DNA from: Psychrobacter sp. Pi2-52
GTDB taxonomy: Bacteria > Pseudomonadota > Gammaproteobacteria > Pseudomonadales > Moraxellaceae
Length of the DNA: 64,000 nt
NCBI RefSeq assembly: GCF_904846705.1
Contig: NZ_CAJHBS010000001.1
Coordinates: 1-64,000, forward strand
Direction: 5' to 3'
Shown here: positions 1 to 10,778 of the stretch, piece by piece
How positions within the stretch are numbered: the stretch's first letter is position 1
Layout of the letters: the number at the start of each line of letters is the position of its first letter
Position numbers and translations under genes: made by a program
Notes under the pieces: model-generated
Database searches by the model: none
What the model was told of the DNA's origin: nothing
The model's input: the letters and a program-made list of their open reading frames with translations, nothing else

Positions 1-746
1 TGGTTGGAAAACGACTTATCCAAGTTGTTTTATGATGTTTGTCCTAACCATAACAATTTTATTTTGAACTGACTATAGCATGTCAGCCAAATCGTTACCT
101 TTCTTTAAGTTTCATACATTCTTGCAGTACTATAATCGTATAAGGCTTTTTGGACAGTCGGTCAAAGTTTGATGACGTTTGTTAGAGAGATACTGATAGT
201 TATTTTTTATGACTGTAATTAGGGGTTGCTAAAATTGTCATTTTGTTGACAAAGTCGATTTTCTATCGTTTAAAAACCTTAGTTACTATAGGGTTTTAGA
301 TTTATAACAAAAGTTTACAATATATTTTGATACTAGGTTGTGCATGGTTCTATTAGCTGTTAATAGAGACGACGCTTACTATGACGGTAATCTATTAATT
401 CGTAAACTGTAATATTACCGCTTTTAGATCCAGCTCGTATCGCAAACTACTTGACTGTGGGGTTACCCCAATAGTTTATAATGACTTATTAAATTTATTA
501 ATCCATTCTGTGGTTTGCTTAAACAATTAAGGCTAAATAATCCTTTCGATATTTAATCCATATCGATGTCAGATTTTTTATTAGTCATATTTCGCTAACG
601 GAATCATCTGAAATTGGAGTAAATAGTGCTAGCTTAGGCTATTTACTCTTTTTATTTAGCATTAGCAAGACTCTTATATTCAGTACGCCAAACTTATTGA
701 TCGATTTTTATACTGTCACTATTTATATATATTGCCGAGGACATTG
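1..746. other. AT-rich intergenic region upstream of the efflux operon
   Basis: I see no convincing gene in this stretch on either strand. It presumably holds the promoter and regulatory sites of the efflux operon, and perhaps of a divergent gene outside the window. The only clear structure is the hairpin with a T-run at 617-655, listed separately. Confidence 0.5.
617..655 (+). terminator. Hairpin with T-run in the efflux operon leader
   Basis: Perfect 10-bp arms (GAGTAAATAG and CTATTTACTC) enclose a 12-base loop and are followed by a T-rich run. This is a typical intrinsic terminator. No gene precedes it within 600 bp, so it may act as an attenuator in the leader about 100 bp before the adaptor gene, or end a transcript that starts outside the window. 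Confidence 0.55.
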
Positions 747-2156
747 ATGAAGCACTCTTATCTTGCGCTTGTAATAGCATCTGTACTATCTGGAGCTGTA
801 CTGGTTGGCTGTGACAACAACGAGGACGCCGCTGGTGAGCAAGCCGCACAGCAGCAAATGCCGCCTGCGGTTGTCAACGTTCAGACAGTCACTCTCGATA
901 CCGTCCCTCAAGTACAAACTTTTTCTGGTCGTACTGCAGCTTATCAAACTGCCGACGTCCGCCCACAGGTCAACGGTGTGATTGACGAAGTACTATTCCG
1001 TGAAGGAAGCAACGTCAAAAAAGGTCAGCCACTGTATCGCATCAACACTGACAACTATGCCTCATCTGTAACGAGTGGCCAAGCTGCCGTACAGCAATCA
1101 CAGGCTAACTATCAAACTGCTGTGGCAAACAATGCCAATGCAAAAGCTGAGTTGGTCAGTCGTCAAGCGTCATTAGCACAAGCGCAAAATGACTTACAAC
1201 GTCTGCAAGGTCTGGTCAGTATTGATGCCATCTCAAAGCAGCAGTACGATCAAGCACAAACAGCCGTACGTACAGCACAAGCAGCAGTACAAAGCGCCGC
1301 CGCCGCTGTCGGTCAAACTCAAGCAGGTATTGAGAGTGCAAAAGCAGGCATTCAGACTGCAAAAGCAGGTTTAGAAGCCAGTACTTTAGATCTAAACCGT
1401 ACAATCGTACGCGCACCGCTTACCGGTCGTACTGATCGCTCTAGCGTCACTGCTGGTACTCTAGTCAGTGCTGGTCAAGCCGATCCATTGGTGACTATTT
1501 CACGCTTAGACCCTATCTACGTCGATATCAGCCAGTCTTCTTCTGAGTTGCTCAAGCTTCGTCAGCAGATTGCAGATGGTACTGCTCAGCCAGGTATGAA
1601 CTCAGTTGAATTGGTGCTAGAAGACGGTTCTGTTTACCCAGTACGCGGTAAACTTGCACTGTCGGAAGCCAAAGTTGACGAGTCAACAGGTGCTGTCACA
1701 TTGCGTGCTATTTTCCCAAACAGCAATAACATCCTGCTACCAGGTATGTATGTCACGGCACGTTTGACGCAGAGTGTTATTACCAACGCAGCTCTTGTTC
1801 CGCAAAGTGCGGTCACTCGTACGCCTAAGAGTGAGACGCAAGTCTATATCGTTGACGAAAATAATAAAATCCAAGTACGTCCGATCACCATTAATGGTAC
1901 TTACGATGGACAATGGGTCGTCACTGAAGGCTTGAAAGCAGGTGACAAAGTGGTTGTGATTGGCGGTTCTAAGGTTAAACCTGACCAAGAAGTGGTCGCT
2001 AAACCTTTAGAAAGCGCAAATCCAGCACCAGCTGCACCAGCTGCACCAAATGCGACTAATACCAAAACGCCGCAGCAAGCCGCAAAAACGATGGATAAAA
2101 AGCCAGCTGGCGATGAGACTTCTACCGAAAAACCAACAGAAGCCGCTGCCAACTAA
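747..2156 (+). CDS. acrA: RND efflux periplasmic adaptor lipoprotein (AcrA/AdeI family)
   Basis: This is the membrane fusion protein of a tripartite multidrug pump, linking the inner-membrane transporter to the outer-membrane channel. I place the start at the ATG at 747, behind a GAGG ribosome-binding site, rather than at the TTG at 732. From there a lipoprotein signal ends in LVGC, with the lipidated cysteine at residue 22. A biotinyl-lipoyl-like domain, a long alanine/glutamine-rich coiled-coil hairpin (about residues 95-220) and beta-barrel domains follow, as in AcrA. The tail after about residue 415 is proline/alanine-rich and low in complexity. It is the first gene of a three-gene operon, 34 bp before the transporter. 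Substrates cannot be read from the sequence. Confidence 0.93.
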   Translation: MKHSYLALVIASVLSGAVLVGCDNNEDAAGEQAAQQQMPPAVVNVQTVTLDTVPQVQTFSGRTAAYQTADVRPQVNGVIDEVLFREGSNVKKGQPLYRINTDNYASSVTSGQAAVQQSQANYQTAVANNANAKAELVSRQASLAQAQNDLQRLQGLVSIDAISKQQYDQAQTAVRTAQAAVQSAAAAVGQTQAGIESAKAGIQTAKAGLEASTLDLNRTIVRAPLTGRTDRSSVTAGTLVSAGQADPLVTISRLDPIYVDISQSSSELLKLRQQIADGTAQPGMNSVELVLEDGSVYPVRGKLALSEAKVDESTGAVTLRAIFPNSNNILLPGMYVTARLTQSVITNAALVPQSAVTRTPKSETQVYIVDENNKIQVRPITINGTYDGQWVVTEGLKAGDKVVVIGGSKVKPDQEVVAKPLESANPAPAAPAAPNATNTKTPQQAAKTMDKKPAGDETSTEKPTEAAAN

Positions 2157-2190
2157 TTCCATTCAAGACAGGAAGACTTAGGGATATACT

Positions 2191-5100
2191 ATGTCACGTT
2201 TTTTTATTAATCGCCCTATTTTTGCATGGGTGCTGGCTGTTTTGGTCATGCTCATCGGGGTGATATCCGTTCTTAATCTACCGATTGAACAATATCCACG
2301 TATCGCACCACCAACGATTTCAGTCAGTGCAAGCTACCCTGGTGCTAATGCGCAAACCGTAGAAAACTCAGTAGTACAGATCATTGAGCAGCGTATGAAA
2401 GGCCTAGATGGTCTGATGTATATGTCATCGTCGAGCTCGTCGAATGGTAGTGCGTCAGTGACGCTTACCTTTGAAAATGGCACAGATCCTGACACAGCTC
2501 AAGTACAAGTACAGAACAAACTGCAAGCAGCGATGAGCTCCTTGCCTGAGTCTGTTCAGCGTCAAGGTGTCAACGTCAATAAATCGTCTAGCAGCTTTTT
2601 GATGGTGCAAGCATTTATTTCTGAAGATGGCACCATGGATCGGGCAGATATTGCCGATTATATTAACTCTAATGTCGTCGATTCGATCAGTCGTGTCGAA
2701 GGTGTGGGTGAAGTTCAAGTCTTTGGCTCTACTTATGCGATGCGTGTATGGCTTGACCCTTCACGCCTACGTAGCTACAACATGATACCTTCAGATGTGG
2801 TCAATGCGATACGAGCGCAGAACGCGCAAGTATCTGCCGGTCAATTGGGTCAAGCACCTGCTGATACCGACCAACAGGTTATCAATGCCACGGTCACGGT
2901 GCAAAGCTATCTTCAAACGCCTGAAGAATTCCGAAACATTCTACTAAAAACAGATACCTCAGGCGCACAAGTACGCTTAGGCGATGTGGCAGATGTCGAA
3001 ATCGGCAGTGAAAACTATAGCGTTGTGTCTTTATATAATGGACAAGAAGCAGCCGGTTTAGGTATTTCACTCGCTGGTGGCGCAAACGCCCTTGAGACTC
3101 GTGAAGCCGTCGGCGCACGTATGGCTGAGCTGGAAAAAAACTTCCCAATTGGTCTAGCCTCAGTCGTTCCGTATGACACCACACCATTTGTACGCTTGTC
3201 TATTGAACAAGTCGTTATGACCCTCATTGAAGCGATTGTGTTGGTATTTATCGTTATGTTCATTTTCTTACAGAACTGGCGTGCCACCATTATCCCGACC
3301 CTTGCGGTACCTGTCGTACTCTTGGGTACCTTTGCAGTGTTGTATATTGCAGGCTTTAGTATCAACGTATTGACCATGTTTGCCATGGTATTGTCCATCG
3401 GTCTACTGGTCGATGATGCGATCGTCGTTGTAGAGAACGTCGAGCGAATACTAGAAGAAGATCCTCACATCTCTATCAAAGATGCAACTATCCAGTCAAT
3501 GGGTGAAATCAGTAAAATCGTTATTGGTATTGCGCTTATCTTGTCTGCAGTATTCGTACCGATGGCCTTCTTTGGTGGCTCAACAGGTGTGATTTATCGT
3601 CAGTTCTCTATCACGCTGATTACCAGCATGGTGCTCTCTGCCATGGTCGCGCTTGTATTTACCCCTGCCCTATGTGTGACCTTGTTAAAACGTGGCAAAA
3701 GTCATGAAAAAGGCAGTACCGAAAAGCAAAAAGGCTTCTTTGGTTGGTTCAACCGTGGCTTCTTCAAACTTAGCCGTTCGTACGAAAACTTTGTAGGCAA
3801 AAGTATTCGTTTTAAATGGTTATACATGATTGGATACGCAGCCATCATCGGTATCATGGCGGTCGTGTTCTTACGTATTCCAGGCTCGTTTTTACCAGAA
3901 GAAGATCAAGGTATTATGTTTACCTTGGTTCAGCTTCCGGCTGGGTCGACGCTGGATGAGACGCAAGACGTATTGGATAAAGTTAGAAACTATTACGATA
4001 CCCAAGAAACCGATAATATCGCTTCGGTCTTTACCATCGCAGGCTTTAGTTTTGCAGGTCAAGGTCAGAATATGGGTCTGGCGTTTGTGCGCTTATCAGA
4101 CTGGGAGGAACGCTCGGGCGATGAAAACACCGCTCAAGCTGTCGCCGGTCGAGCGATGGGGTATTTCTTTACTCAGCTAAACGAAGCACAAGTATTTGCC
4201 ATCGTACCACCAGCGATTACCGAGCTTGGTAATGCCAGTGGTTTTGACTTAATGATTCAGGACAGTGGCAACCTCGGACATGATGGGCTACTTGAAGCCC
4301 GAAACATGCTCTTAGGTATGGCCGCACAGAACGATCAAGTGGCTGGCGTACGTCCTAACGGTCAAGAAGATTCGCCACAACTTAAAGTAAATATCAATCA
4401 AGAACAAGCGGCGGCTTATGGCCTGTCACTAAGCAATATCAACAGTGTCATCTCGACAGCGTGGGGCTCAAGCTACGTTAATGACTTCATCGATCGTGGC
4501 CGTATCAAACGCGTCTATGTACAAGGTGAAGCCAGCAGTCGTACCAACCCTGATGATATTGGTAAATGGTATGTACGAAATGACATGAATGATATGATTT
4601 CGTTTGATGCCTTCTCTAGTAGTGAGTGGCAGTCAGGCTCACCGCGTCTTACTCGTTACAACAGCCTACCGTCAATGAACATCCAAGGTAGCGCCGCACC
4701 AGGACTAAGTACTGGTGAAGCAATGAGCTCAATGGAAGCGATGATAGACAAGCTACCTGAGGGTATCAGTTACGAGTGGACAGGCATGTCATTGGAAGAA
4801 CAGAAGTCAGGTGCCCAAGCGCCGATGCTTTATGCGCTTTCAATTCTAGTTGTCTTCTTATGTTTGGCAGCTTTGTACGAAAGCTGGTCGATTCCTTTCT
4901 CTGTGCTACTAGTGATTCCACTTGGGGTATTGGGTGCAGTGATATTTACCTGGCTACGTGGTTTTGCCAATGATATCTACTTGCAAGTTGGTCTACTGAC
5001 TGTCGTTGGTCTATCCGCCAAAAACGCCATTTTGATTATCGAGTTTGCGAAAGAACACCAAGAGGAAGGTTACAGTCTCAGAGAAGCCGTCATGACCGCA

Positions 5101-5421
5101 GCACGCCAACGTTTGCGTCCGATTATCATGACCTCACTTGCCTTTGGTTTGGGTGTTGTGCCATTATTCTTGGCGAATGGGCCAGGTTCAGGCAGTCAAA
5201 ACGCTATTGGTACTAGTGTTGTTGGTGGAGTAATCACAGCAACCCTCTTAGGTATCTTCTTTATCCCAATGTTCTATATCTGGGTGCGTAGTGCGTTCCC
5301 GCATAAATATGAGAACAACACACCCAATGATAAAGATGGTGGCAATGGTACGCCTAACTCGCATAACCCAACACCTTCTGAGAGTTATCAGCCTGCAAGT
5401 CTTGGAGACAATACACAATGA
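2191..5421 (+). CDS. acrB: RND multidrug efflux transporter (AcrB/AdeJ, HAE1 family)
   Basis: This inner-membrane proton/drug antiporter is the pump subunit of the tripartite system. Its 1076 residues match the usual HAE1 length (about 1040-1060). It opens with the typical MSRFFINRPIFAWV segment, has two large periplasmic loops and twelve predicted membrane helices. The proton-relay aspartate pair lies in GLLVDDAIVVVENVER (about residues 408-409), and the partner lysine is in LSAKNAILIIEFAKE. The C-terminus is a charged, asparagine-rich tail. Its last four bases (ATGA) overlap the start of the channel gene, so the two are translationally coupled. AdeJ of Acinetobacter is the closest arrangement I know. 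Confidence 0.96.
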   Translation: MSRFFINRPIFAWVLAVLVMLIGVISVLNLPIEQYPRIAPPTISVSASYPGANAQTVENSVVQIIEQRMKGLDGLMYMSSSSSSNGSASVTLTFENGTDPDTAQVQVQNKLQAAMSSLPESVQRQGVNVNKSSSSFLMVQAFISEDGTMDRADIADYINSNVVDSISRVEGVGEVQVFGSTYAMRVWLDPSRLRSYNMIPSDVVNAIRAQNAQVSAGQLGQAPADTDQQVINATVTVQSYLQTPEEFRNILLKTDTSGAQVRLGDVADVEIGSENYSVVSLYNGQEAAGLGISLAGGANALETREAVGARMAELEKNFPIGLASVVPYDTTPFVRLSIEQVVMTLIEAIVLVFIVMFIFLQNWRATIIPTLAVPVVLLGTFAVLYIAGFSINVLTMFAMVLSIGLLVDDAIVVVENVERILEEDPHISIKDATIQSMGEISKIVIGIALILSAVFVPMAFFGGSTGVIYRQFSITLITSMVLSAMVALVFTPALCVTLLKRGKSHEKGSTEKQKGFFGWFNRGFFKLSRSYENFVGKSIRFKWLYMIGYAAIIGIMAVVFLRIPGSFLPEEDQGIMFTLVQLPAGSTLDETQDVLDKVRNYYDTQETDNIASVFTIAGFSFAGQGQNMGLAFVRLSDWEERSGDENTAQAVAGRAMGYFFTQLNEAQVFAIVPPAITELGNASGFDLMIQDSGNLGHDGLLEARNMLLGMAAQNDQVAGVRPNGQEDSPQLKVNINQEQAAAYGLSLSNINSVISTAWGSSYVNDFIDRGRIKRVYVQGEASSRTNPDDIGKWYVRNDMNDMISFDAFSSSEWQSGSPRLTRYNSLPSMNIQGSAAPGLSTGEAMSSMEAMIDKLPEGISYEWTGMSLEEQKSGAQAPMLYALSILVVFLCLAALYESWSIPFSVLLVIPLGVLGAVIFTWLRGFANDIYLQVGLLTVVGLSAKNAILIIEFAKEHQEEGYSLREAVMTAARQRLRPIIMTSLAFGLGVVPLFLANGPGSGSQNAIGTSVVGGVITATLLGIFFIPMFYIWVRSAFPHKYENNTPNDKDGGNGTPNSHNPTPSESYQPASLGDNTQ

Positions 5422-7232
5422 GTGCTCAAAAAACATCTATCATCAACTCGTCATCGGTAGCTATTACAGCTATCGATGCGCAGCCAGCACTAACTCGTTT
5501 GCGCAAAAACAGTGGCCGCCTATTAGGGCTGACTGCATTGGCAATCAGCATGGCCGCTTGTAACACCATTCCAAAAGCGGATATGCGTCCTGTGCTAGCA
5601 GAGCCAAATATCCCTATGCAGCAATCTTACGGTGCATTTGATAAAGAAACTGTCAGTAGTGCTGACCAAGCAAGCATTGCCAGTCAACGCTGGCAGAATT
5701 TTTATAGCGACGAGCGCCTAAAGGGTCTGATTGCTCTCGGTCTTGAAAAAAACAAAGACTTTGAAAGTGCGCGCCTAGCCATTGAAAAAGCTCGTGCACA
5801 GTATCAGATTACTGATATTAATGACTTGCCCGCTATCAATGGCAGTGCTGGTTATACTCGTTCAGCACAGAATCGTACTGATCGAAACCCTAATAGTAGC
5901 TACAGTGTCAACTTAGGTCTTGCCAATTATGAGCTCGACTTTTGGGGTAAAATCTCAAGCTTAAAAGATCAAGCATTGCAGAACTTTTTGGCGACCACAG
6001 CAGCCAAAGATGCGACCCAAATCAGCTTGATTAGTAATATTGCGCAAAGCTACGCCAACCTAAGCTACAGCTTAGCGCAGTTAAAGCTAGCTGAAGCCAC
6101 AGTTGAGAGTCGTGAGCGTTCGCTATTTATCGCGGATAAACGTTTTGAAGCAGGTATCGATCCTAAGCTACCTTCACTACAGTCTTCTGCCTCATTAGAG
6201 AATGCCAAGCTTGCCGTATTACGTGCCCAGACCAGCGTTCTTCAATCACGCAATGCATTGCAGTACTTGGTTGGTGGCGCTATTCCAAACGAGCTTATCC
6301 CAACACCTGCTGTCAGTAATATCACCAGCCAGCAGATATTTAATGCCGGTCTACCAAGTGAATTACTACGTTATCGTCCTGACGTGCTACAAGCAGAATA
6401 CAACCTAAAAGCGGCTGGTGCGAATATCGAAGTAGCGCGTGCCTCTTACTTCCCATCTATTAGCTTGACCAGTAGTGTGGGCGTTAGTAGCGGCAGCTTA
6501 AATGACTTGTTCAAAAATGGTGCGGTTGGCTGGTCGTTTGGACCTAGTATTAGCGTCCCTATCTTTGATGCAGGTCGTTTAGACGCCAATTACGATGTGG
6601 CTCAAATTGAACGTAAGCAAACGCTTGCTAGTTATGAGAGCTCTATTCAAACGGCATTCCGCGAAGTGTCAGATGTACTTGCTACACGTGCGACGCTCGG
6701 TGAGCAGTTAGAGGCGCAGTATCGTCTGCAAGATAATTTTGAGCAGACATATCAGATAGCAGATGCGCGCTTTAAAGCAGGTCTGGACAATTACTTAGAC
6801 GTACTTGACGCGCAGCGTTCACTGTTCTCTACTCAGCAAGGTATCCTAGATTTAGAGCTACAGAAAATCGTTAGCCAGATTGAGCTGTACCAAGCGCTTG
6901 GTGGCGGTGCGAACCTTGATGTACCGACCGTCATCCCTGTACCGCAGCACACCAACTTGGCGCAGATTGTCACTGGAACTGCTACTAGTTCAAAAACCAA
7001 AGCGACAAATGCCATCAAAGCAGCTGGTTCAGCGCGTGTGACTACGCCGCAAGAAGCTGTCGCCATTAAGCAGTCGCAAACGGTAGAAACGACTACTTTT
7101 GAACCGACTGCTATCGTCGATGTGAATGACGATGGTAAGAAAGATGCCGCTGTCGGCGTGGTCACTGAAGAGACTCGCTTCAATAACAATAGTGTTGAGC
7201 AAGTTCCTGTGACCCAGATTGTTGAGCCTTAA
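5418..7232 (+). CDS. Outer-membrane efflux channel lipoprotein (OprM/AdeK, NodT family) with C-terminal extension
   Basis: This is the TolC-like outer-membrane factor of the pump. A 47-residue leader ends in a lipobox (SMAAC, cysteine 48). Two outer-membrane-efflux repeats follow, with the usual motifs PSELLRYRPDVLQAEYNLKAA and RFKAGLDNYLDVLDAQRSLF. Family members are about 470-500 residues; this one is 604. The extra residues after about 500 are threonine/alanine-rich and include DVNDDGKKDAAV, which resembles a dockerin or EF-hand calcium loop. The extension is in frame and ends in a normal stop before a strong terminator, so it looks genuine. The start overlaps the transporter stop. Confidence 0.92.
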   Translation: MSAQKTSIINSSSVAITAIDAQPALTRLRKNSGRLLGLTALAISMAACNTIPKADMRPVLAEPNIPMQQSYGAFDKETVSSADQASIASQRWQNFYSDERLKGLIALGLEKNKDFESARLAIEKARAQYQITDINDLPAINGSAGYTRSAQNRTDRNPNSSYSVNLGLANYELDFWGKISSLKDQALQNFLATTAAKDATQISLISNIAQSYANLSYSLAQLKLAEATVESRERSLFIADKRFEAGIDPKLPSLQSSASLENAKLAVLRAQTSVLQSRNALQYLVGGAIPNELIPTPAVSNITSQQIFNAGLPSELLRYRPDVLQAEYNLKAAGANIEVARASYFPSISLTSSVGVSSGSLNDLFKNGAVGWSFGPSISVPIFDAGRLDANYDVAQIERKQTLASYESSIQTAFREVSDVLATRATLGEQLEAQYRLQDNFEQTYQIADARFKAGLDNYLDVLDAQRSLFSTQQGILDLELQKIVSQIELYQALGGGANLDVPTVIPVPQHTNLAQIVTGTATSSKTKATNAIKAAGSARVTTPQEAVAIKQSQTVETTTFEPTAIVDVNDDGKKDAAVGVVTEETRFNNNSVEQVPVTQIVEP

Positions 7233-7295
7233 ATGACCCAGCCTTAATCTGATGACGCAGCTCTATCATCACATTGACAGTCGATACGTACTATC

Positions 7296-7328
7296 AGCCC
7301 TACCGACTTAACGTGGTAGGGCTTTTTG
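7296..7328 (+). terminator. Intrinsic terminator of the efflux operon
   Basis: The arms AGCCCTACC and GGTAGGGCT flank a 9-base loop and are followed by TTTTGCTTTT. It lies 64 bp after the channel gene stop. Confidence 0.85.
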
Positions 7329-7506
7329 CTTTTATTGACGTCTTTTGGTTATAGTAGGCTCACTTTATGTAAGCTCTCTTTATATGAGGTCTCTTTATAT
7401 ACAGCCACTTATAAAGCACAGATTTTGATAAGCTAATTCTATAAAATACCGCTCATAGCGATATTATTTTAACCATGTAACATGATAACTATTAAAACAA
7501 TCATAA

Positions 7507-8523
<1,017 letters not shown>

Positions 8524-8553
8524 TAGTAATTACACTAACTTTTATAATGTAAA

Positions 8554-8588
8554 AGCCCCAGCTGCCTATTAGTAGCTGGGGCTTTTTT
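8554..8588 (+). terminator. Intrinsic terminator after hemB
   Basis: AGCCCCAGCT pairs with AGCTGGGGCT and is followed by seven T residues, between the convergent hemB and hydroquinone reductase genes. It can serve both. Confidence 0.9.
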
Positions 8589-8611
8589 TAAATATTTTTT
8601 GATAAATAAAA

Positions 8612-9589
8612 CTATAGACGGGCACGGTCATGGGGTTCATTAAAATCAAGCACTGGGCCAGTAGGGACAATACGCGTGGGGTTGATATTGGCATGACTGG
8701 TGTAATAATGCTGCTTGATATGATTCATATTTACTGTCTCTGCGATACCAGGTACCTGATATAAATCACGCAGATAGCCCCAAAGATTTGGATAGTCAAC
8801 GATACGACGCAGGTTGCATTTAAAATGCCCAACATAGACCGCGTCAAAACGAACTAAGGTGGTAAACAGTCGCCAATCCGCTTCGGTGATAGTGCTCCCT
8901 GTGAGGTAACGCTTATCTGCTAGGCGCGCTTCCAGTGTATCTAATGCAGCAAACAGCTCAATCACCGCCTCTTCATAAGCATCTTGTGTGGTCGAAAATC
9001 CAGCCTTGTACACCCCATTATTAATCGTCGGATAGACAAACGCATTAATATCATCGATTTCTGGCAATAACGATGCTGGCACAAAATTACCTGCTAGTGC
9101 CCCAACCTCATCAAAGGCAGAGTTAAACATACGAATAATTTCAGATGATTCATTACTCACGATTGTGTTTGTTTTTTTATCCCACAAGATAGGTACGGTG
9201 ACACGGCCTGTATAGTCTGGCTTGGCCTTGGTATACAGCTCATAGGCATAGTCTGCATTGATAACTGGGTCAGCAACAACACCTGCACCCTCTGCAAACG
9301 TCCAGCCGTGCTCTCCCATAAAAGGATGAACCACAGATATCGGAATGATGTCTTCTAAGCCTTTAAGCTTGCGGTAGATAAGGGTACGGTGTGCCCAAGG
9401 ACAGGCTAGCGACACGTATAGATGATAGCGGTCAGGTTCGGCTTTAAAGCCCTCAATACCTGTAGGCCCTGCGCTACCATCTACCGTTACCCAGTTTCTA
9501 AAACCAGCATCTTCACGCTGAAAGCGGCCGCCACTCTCTTTTGTCTCATACCACTTGTCTTGCCACTGCCCATCTACCAAGAGACCCAT
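8612..9589 (-). CDS. yqjG: Glutathionyl-hydroquinone reductase (YqjG/ECM4, Xi-class GST)
   Basis: It reduces glutathionyl-hydroquinones with glutathione as co-substrate, in the cytoplasm. The signature of the Xi class is the catalytic CPWAHR motif (cysteine about residue 63), unlike the serine or tyrosine of ordinary GSTs. The C-terminal helical domain has the usual EADWRLFTTLVRFDAVY stretch. The length of 325 residues matches YqjG. I use the ATG at 9589, preceded by GGAGA, rather than an in-frame TTG four codons upstream. It is transcribed towards hemB and ends against the shared terminator. Confidence 0.93.
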   Translation of the reverse strand: MGLLVDGQWQDKWYETKESGGRFQREDAGFRNWVTVDGSAGPTGIEGFKAEPDRYHLYVSLACPWAHRTLIYRKLKGLEDIIPISVVHPFMGEHGWTFAEGAGVVADPVINADYAYELYTKAKPDYTGRVTVPILWDKKTNTIVSNESSEIIRMFNSAFDEVGALAGNFVPASLLPEIDDINAFVYPTINNGVYKAGFSTTQDAYEEAVIELFAALDTLEARLADKRYLTGSTITEADWRLFTTLVRFDAVYVGHFKCNLRRIVDYPNLWGYLRDLYQVPGIAETVNMNHIKQHYYTSHANINPTRIVPTGPVLDFNEPHDRARL

Positions 9590-9859
9590 GTTATTCTCCA
9601 ACTGTTTTTAATATTTGTTTAACGTTTACTAAGCATGATTAACTTTAAGTCATTATCATCATGATGATCGCATTATTTAGAGAGACATCATACCAGTTAT
9701 AAGGGTCTAATCATTAGCATCACCACTTTTATTAACAATAAAAACTAAACTTAATAAATTTAATATTTAGTGAATATACACAAAAGTATATCCAAATATC
9801 TAATATAAGCCTAAATAGTAGATATTATGATAATAAAAGAAGTTTAAGCTAAAAAAGAC
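9590..9859. other. AT-rich spacer between the hydroquinone reductase gene and tRNA-Val
   Basis: No gene or RNA was recognised here. It probably carries the promoter of the minus-strand gene. The tRNA promoter lies just beyond. Confidence 0.4.
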
Positions 9860-9887
9860 TTGCAAAGTCTGGGAAACTTGCTAAAAT
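9860..9887 (+). promoter_or_regulatory. Putative sigma-70 promoter of tRNA-Val
   Basis: TTGCAA (9860-9865) and TAAAAT (9882-9887) are separated by 16 bp. They end 13 bp before the mature tRNA, a normal position for a tRNA promoter. Confidence 0.55.
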
Positions 9888-9900
9888 GCTCAACCTAAAT

Positions 9901-10125
<225 letters not shown>

Positions 10126-10206
10126 GACCAAAACGTGACCGACCCTTAAAAACCATTAAAATTAAAACTCTCTTTTTGACCTCTACTTTAAACTGTAAGC
10201 TAAAAC

Positions 10207-10434
10207 CTATTTCTGAGTATTTCTCTCTTTATCCTCTTTTACATATTCAAAAATATCCCCTACCTCTACTTCTAAATACTCACAAAGCTTATCTATAGTA
10301 TCAAAATCAATTCTAGATGATTGATCGTTATATATCTTATGTAATGTCGTCTTGCTTACCCCTGTTGCTCGTACGGCATCCGCTACTTTTAGCCTTCTTT
10401 CAGCTAACAAAGTTGGGAGATGGTTAACTATCAT
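10207..10434 (-). CDS. XRE/Cro-type helix-turn-helix regulator
   Basis: This small DNA-binding protein has about 75 residues when started at the Met whose ATG lies at 10434, preceded by GGAG. A longer upstream frame reads through AT-rich promoter DNA and is unlikely. The HTH is seen in VADAVRATGVSKTTLHKIY, followed by FDTIDKLCEYLEVEVGDIF, the typical Cro/C1 end. It is divergent from the AlpA-like and integrase genes, so I infer that it represses the integration/excision module. Confidence 0.8.
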   Translation of the reverse strand: MIVNHLPTLLAERRLKVADAVRATGVSKTTLHKIYNDQSSRIDFDTIDKLCEYLEVEVGDIFEYVKEDKERNTQK

Positions 10435-10551
10435 TCTATAAACTCCAATTATAATTATAAAAAGTACTTGCATAGTTATAAATTTATGGTAAATTACAAC
10501 TATGGTGTTTAAAAGTACCATTATGGTTAAACTTTATATAAGGAACATATT
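10435..10551. promoter_or_regulatory. Divergent promoter region of the integration module
   Basis: This 117-bp AT-rich interval separates the repressor from the AlpA-like gene. It contains near-palindromic ATAATTATAAT and several TATGGT/ACCATTAT motifs that could be repressor operators. The assignment is by position and base pattern only. Confidence 0.4.
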
Positions 10552-10767
10552 ATGTCACATACCTACCTAACTACCCAAGAGCTTTCTGAGCTCATCAAAT
10601 ACAACCCTCGTACTATCCGTAATGAGCTCAAGGATAGTGTGCTTATCGAAGGTATTCATTACATACGTCCATTTGGTGGTCGTAAGATTTTGTACATTTG
10701 GGAAGAAATTGAAAAGGATATGCGCACGGGTATCGCCGGTAGCGTCAATGCCATGGCACTTCAATAA
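10552..10767 (+). CDS. AlpA/excisionase-like small DNA-binding protein
   Basis: The 71-residue protein has a winged-helix pattern: YLTTQELSELIKYNPRTIRN, then a recognition segment ending in GGRKILYIWEEIE. Such proteins next to tRNA-inserted integrases usually act as excisionases or activate the integrase gene. The gene sits 11 bp before the integrase, behind its own AAGGA ribosome-binding site, so the two are cotranscribed. The exact role is inferred. Confidence 0.75.
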   Translation: MSHTYLTTQELSELIKYNPRTIRNELKDSVLIEGIHYIRPFGGRKILYIWEEIEKDMRTGIAGSVNAMALQ

Positions 10768-10778
10768 GGAGAAATAGA

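Noticed and set aside
10435..10521. Longer N-terminus of the XRE regulator
   Set aside because: It translates AT-rich divergent promoter DNA into a hydrophobic stretch not seen in Cro/C1 regulators.
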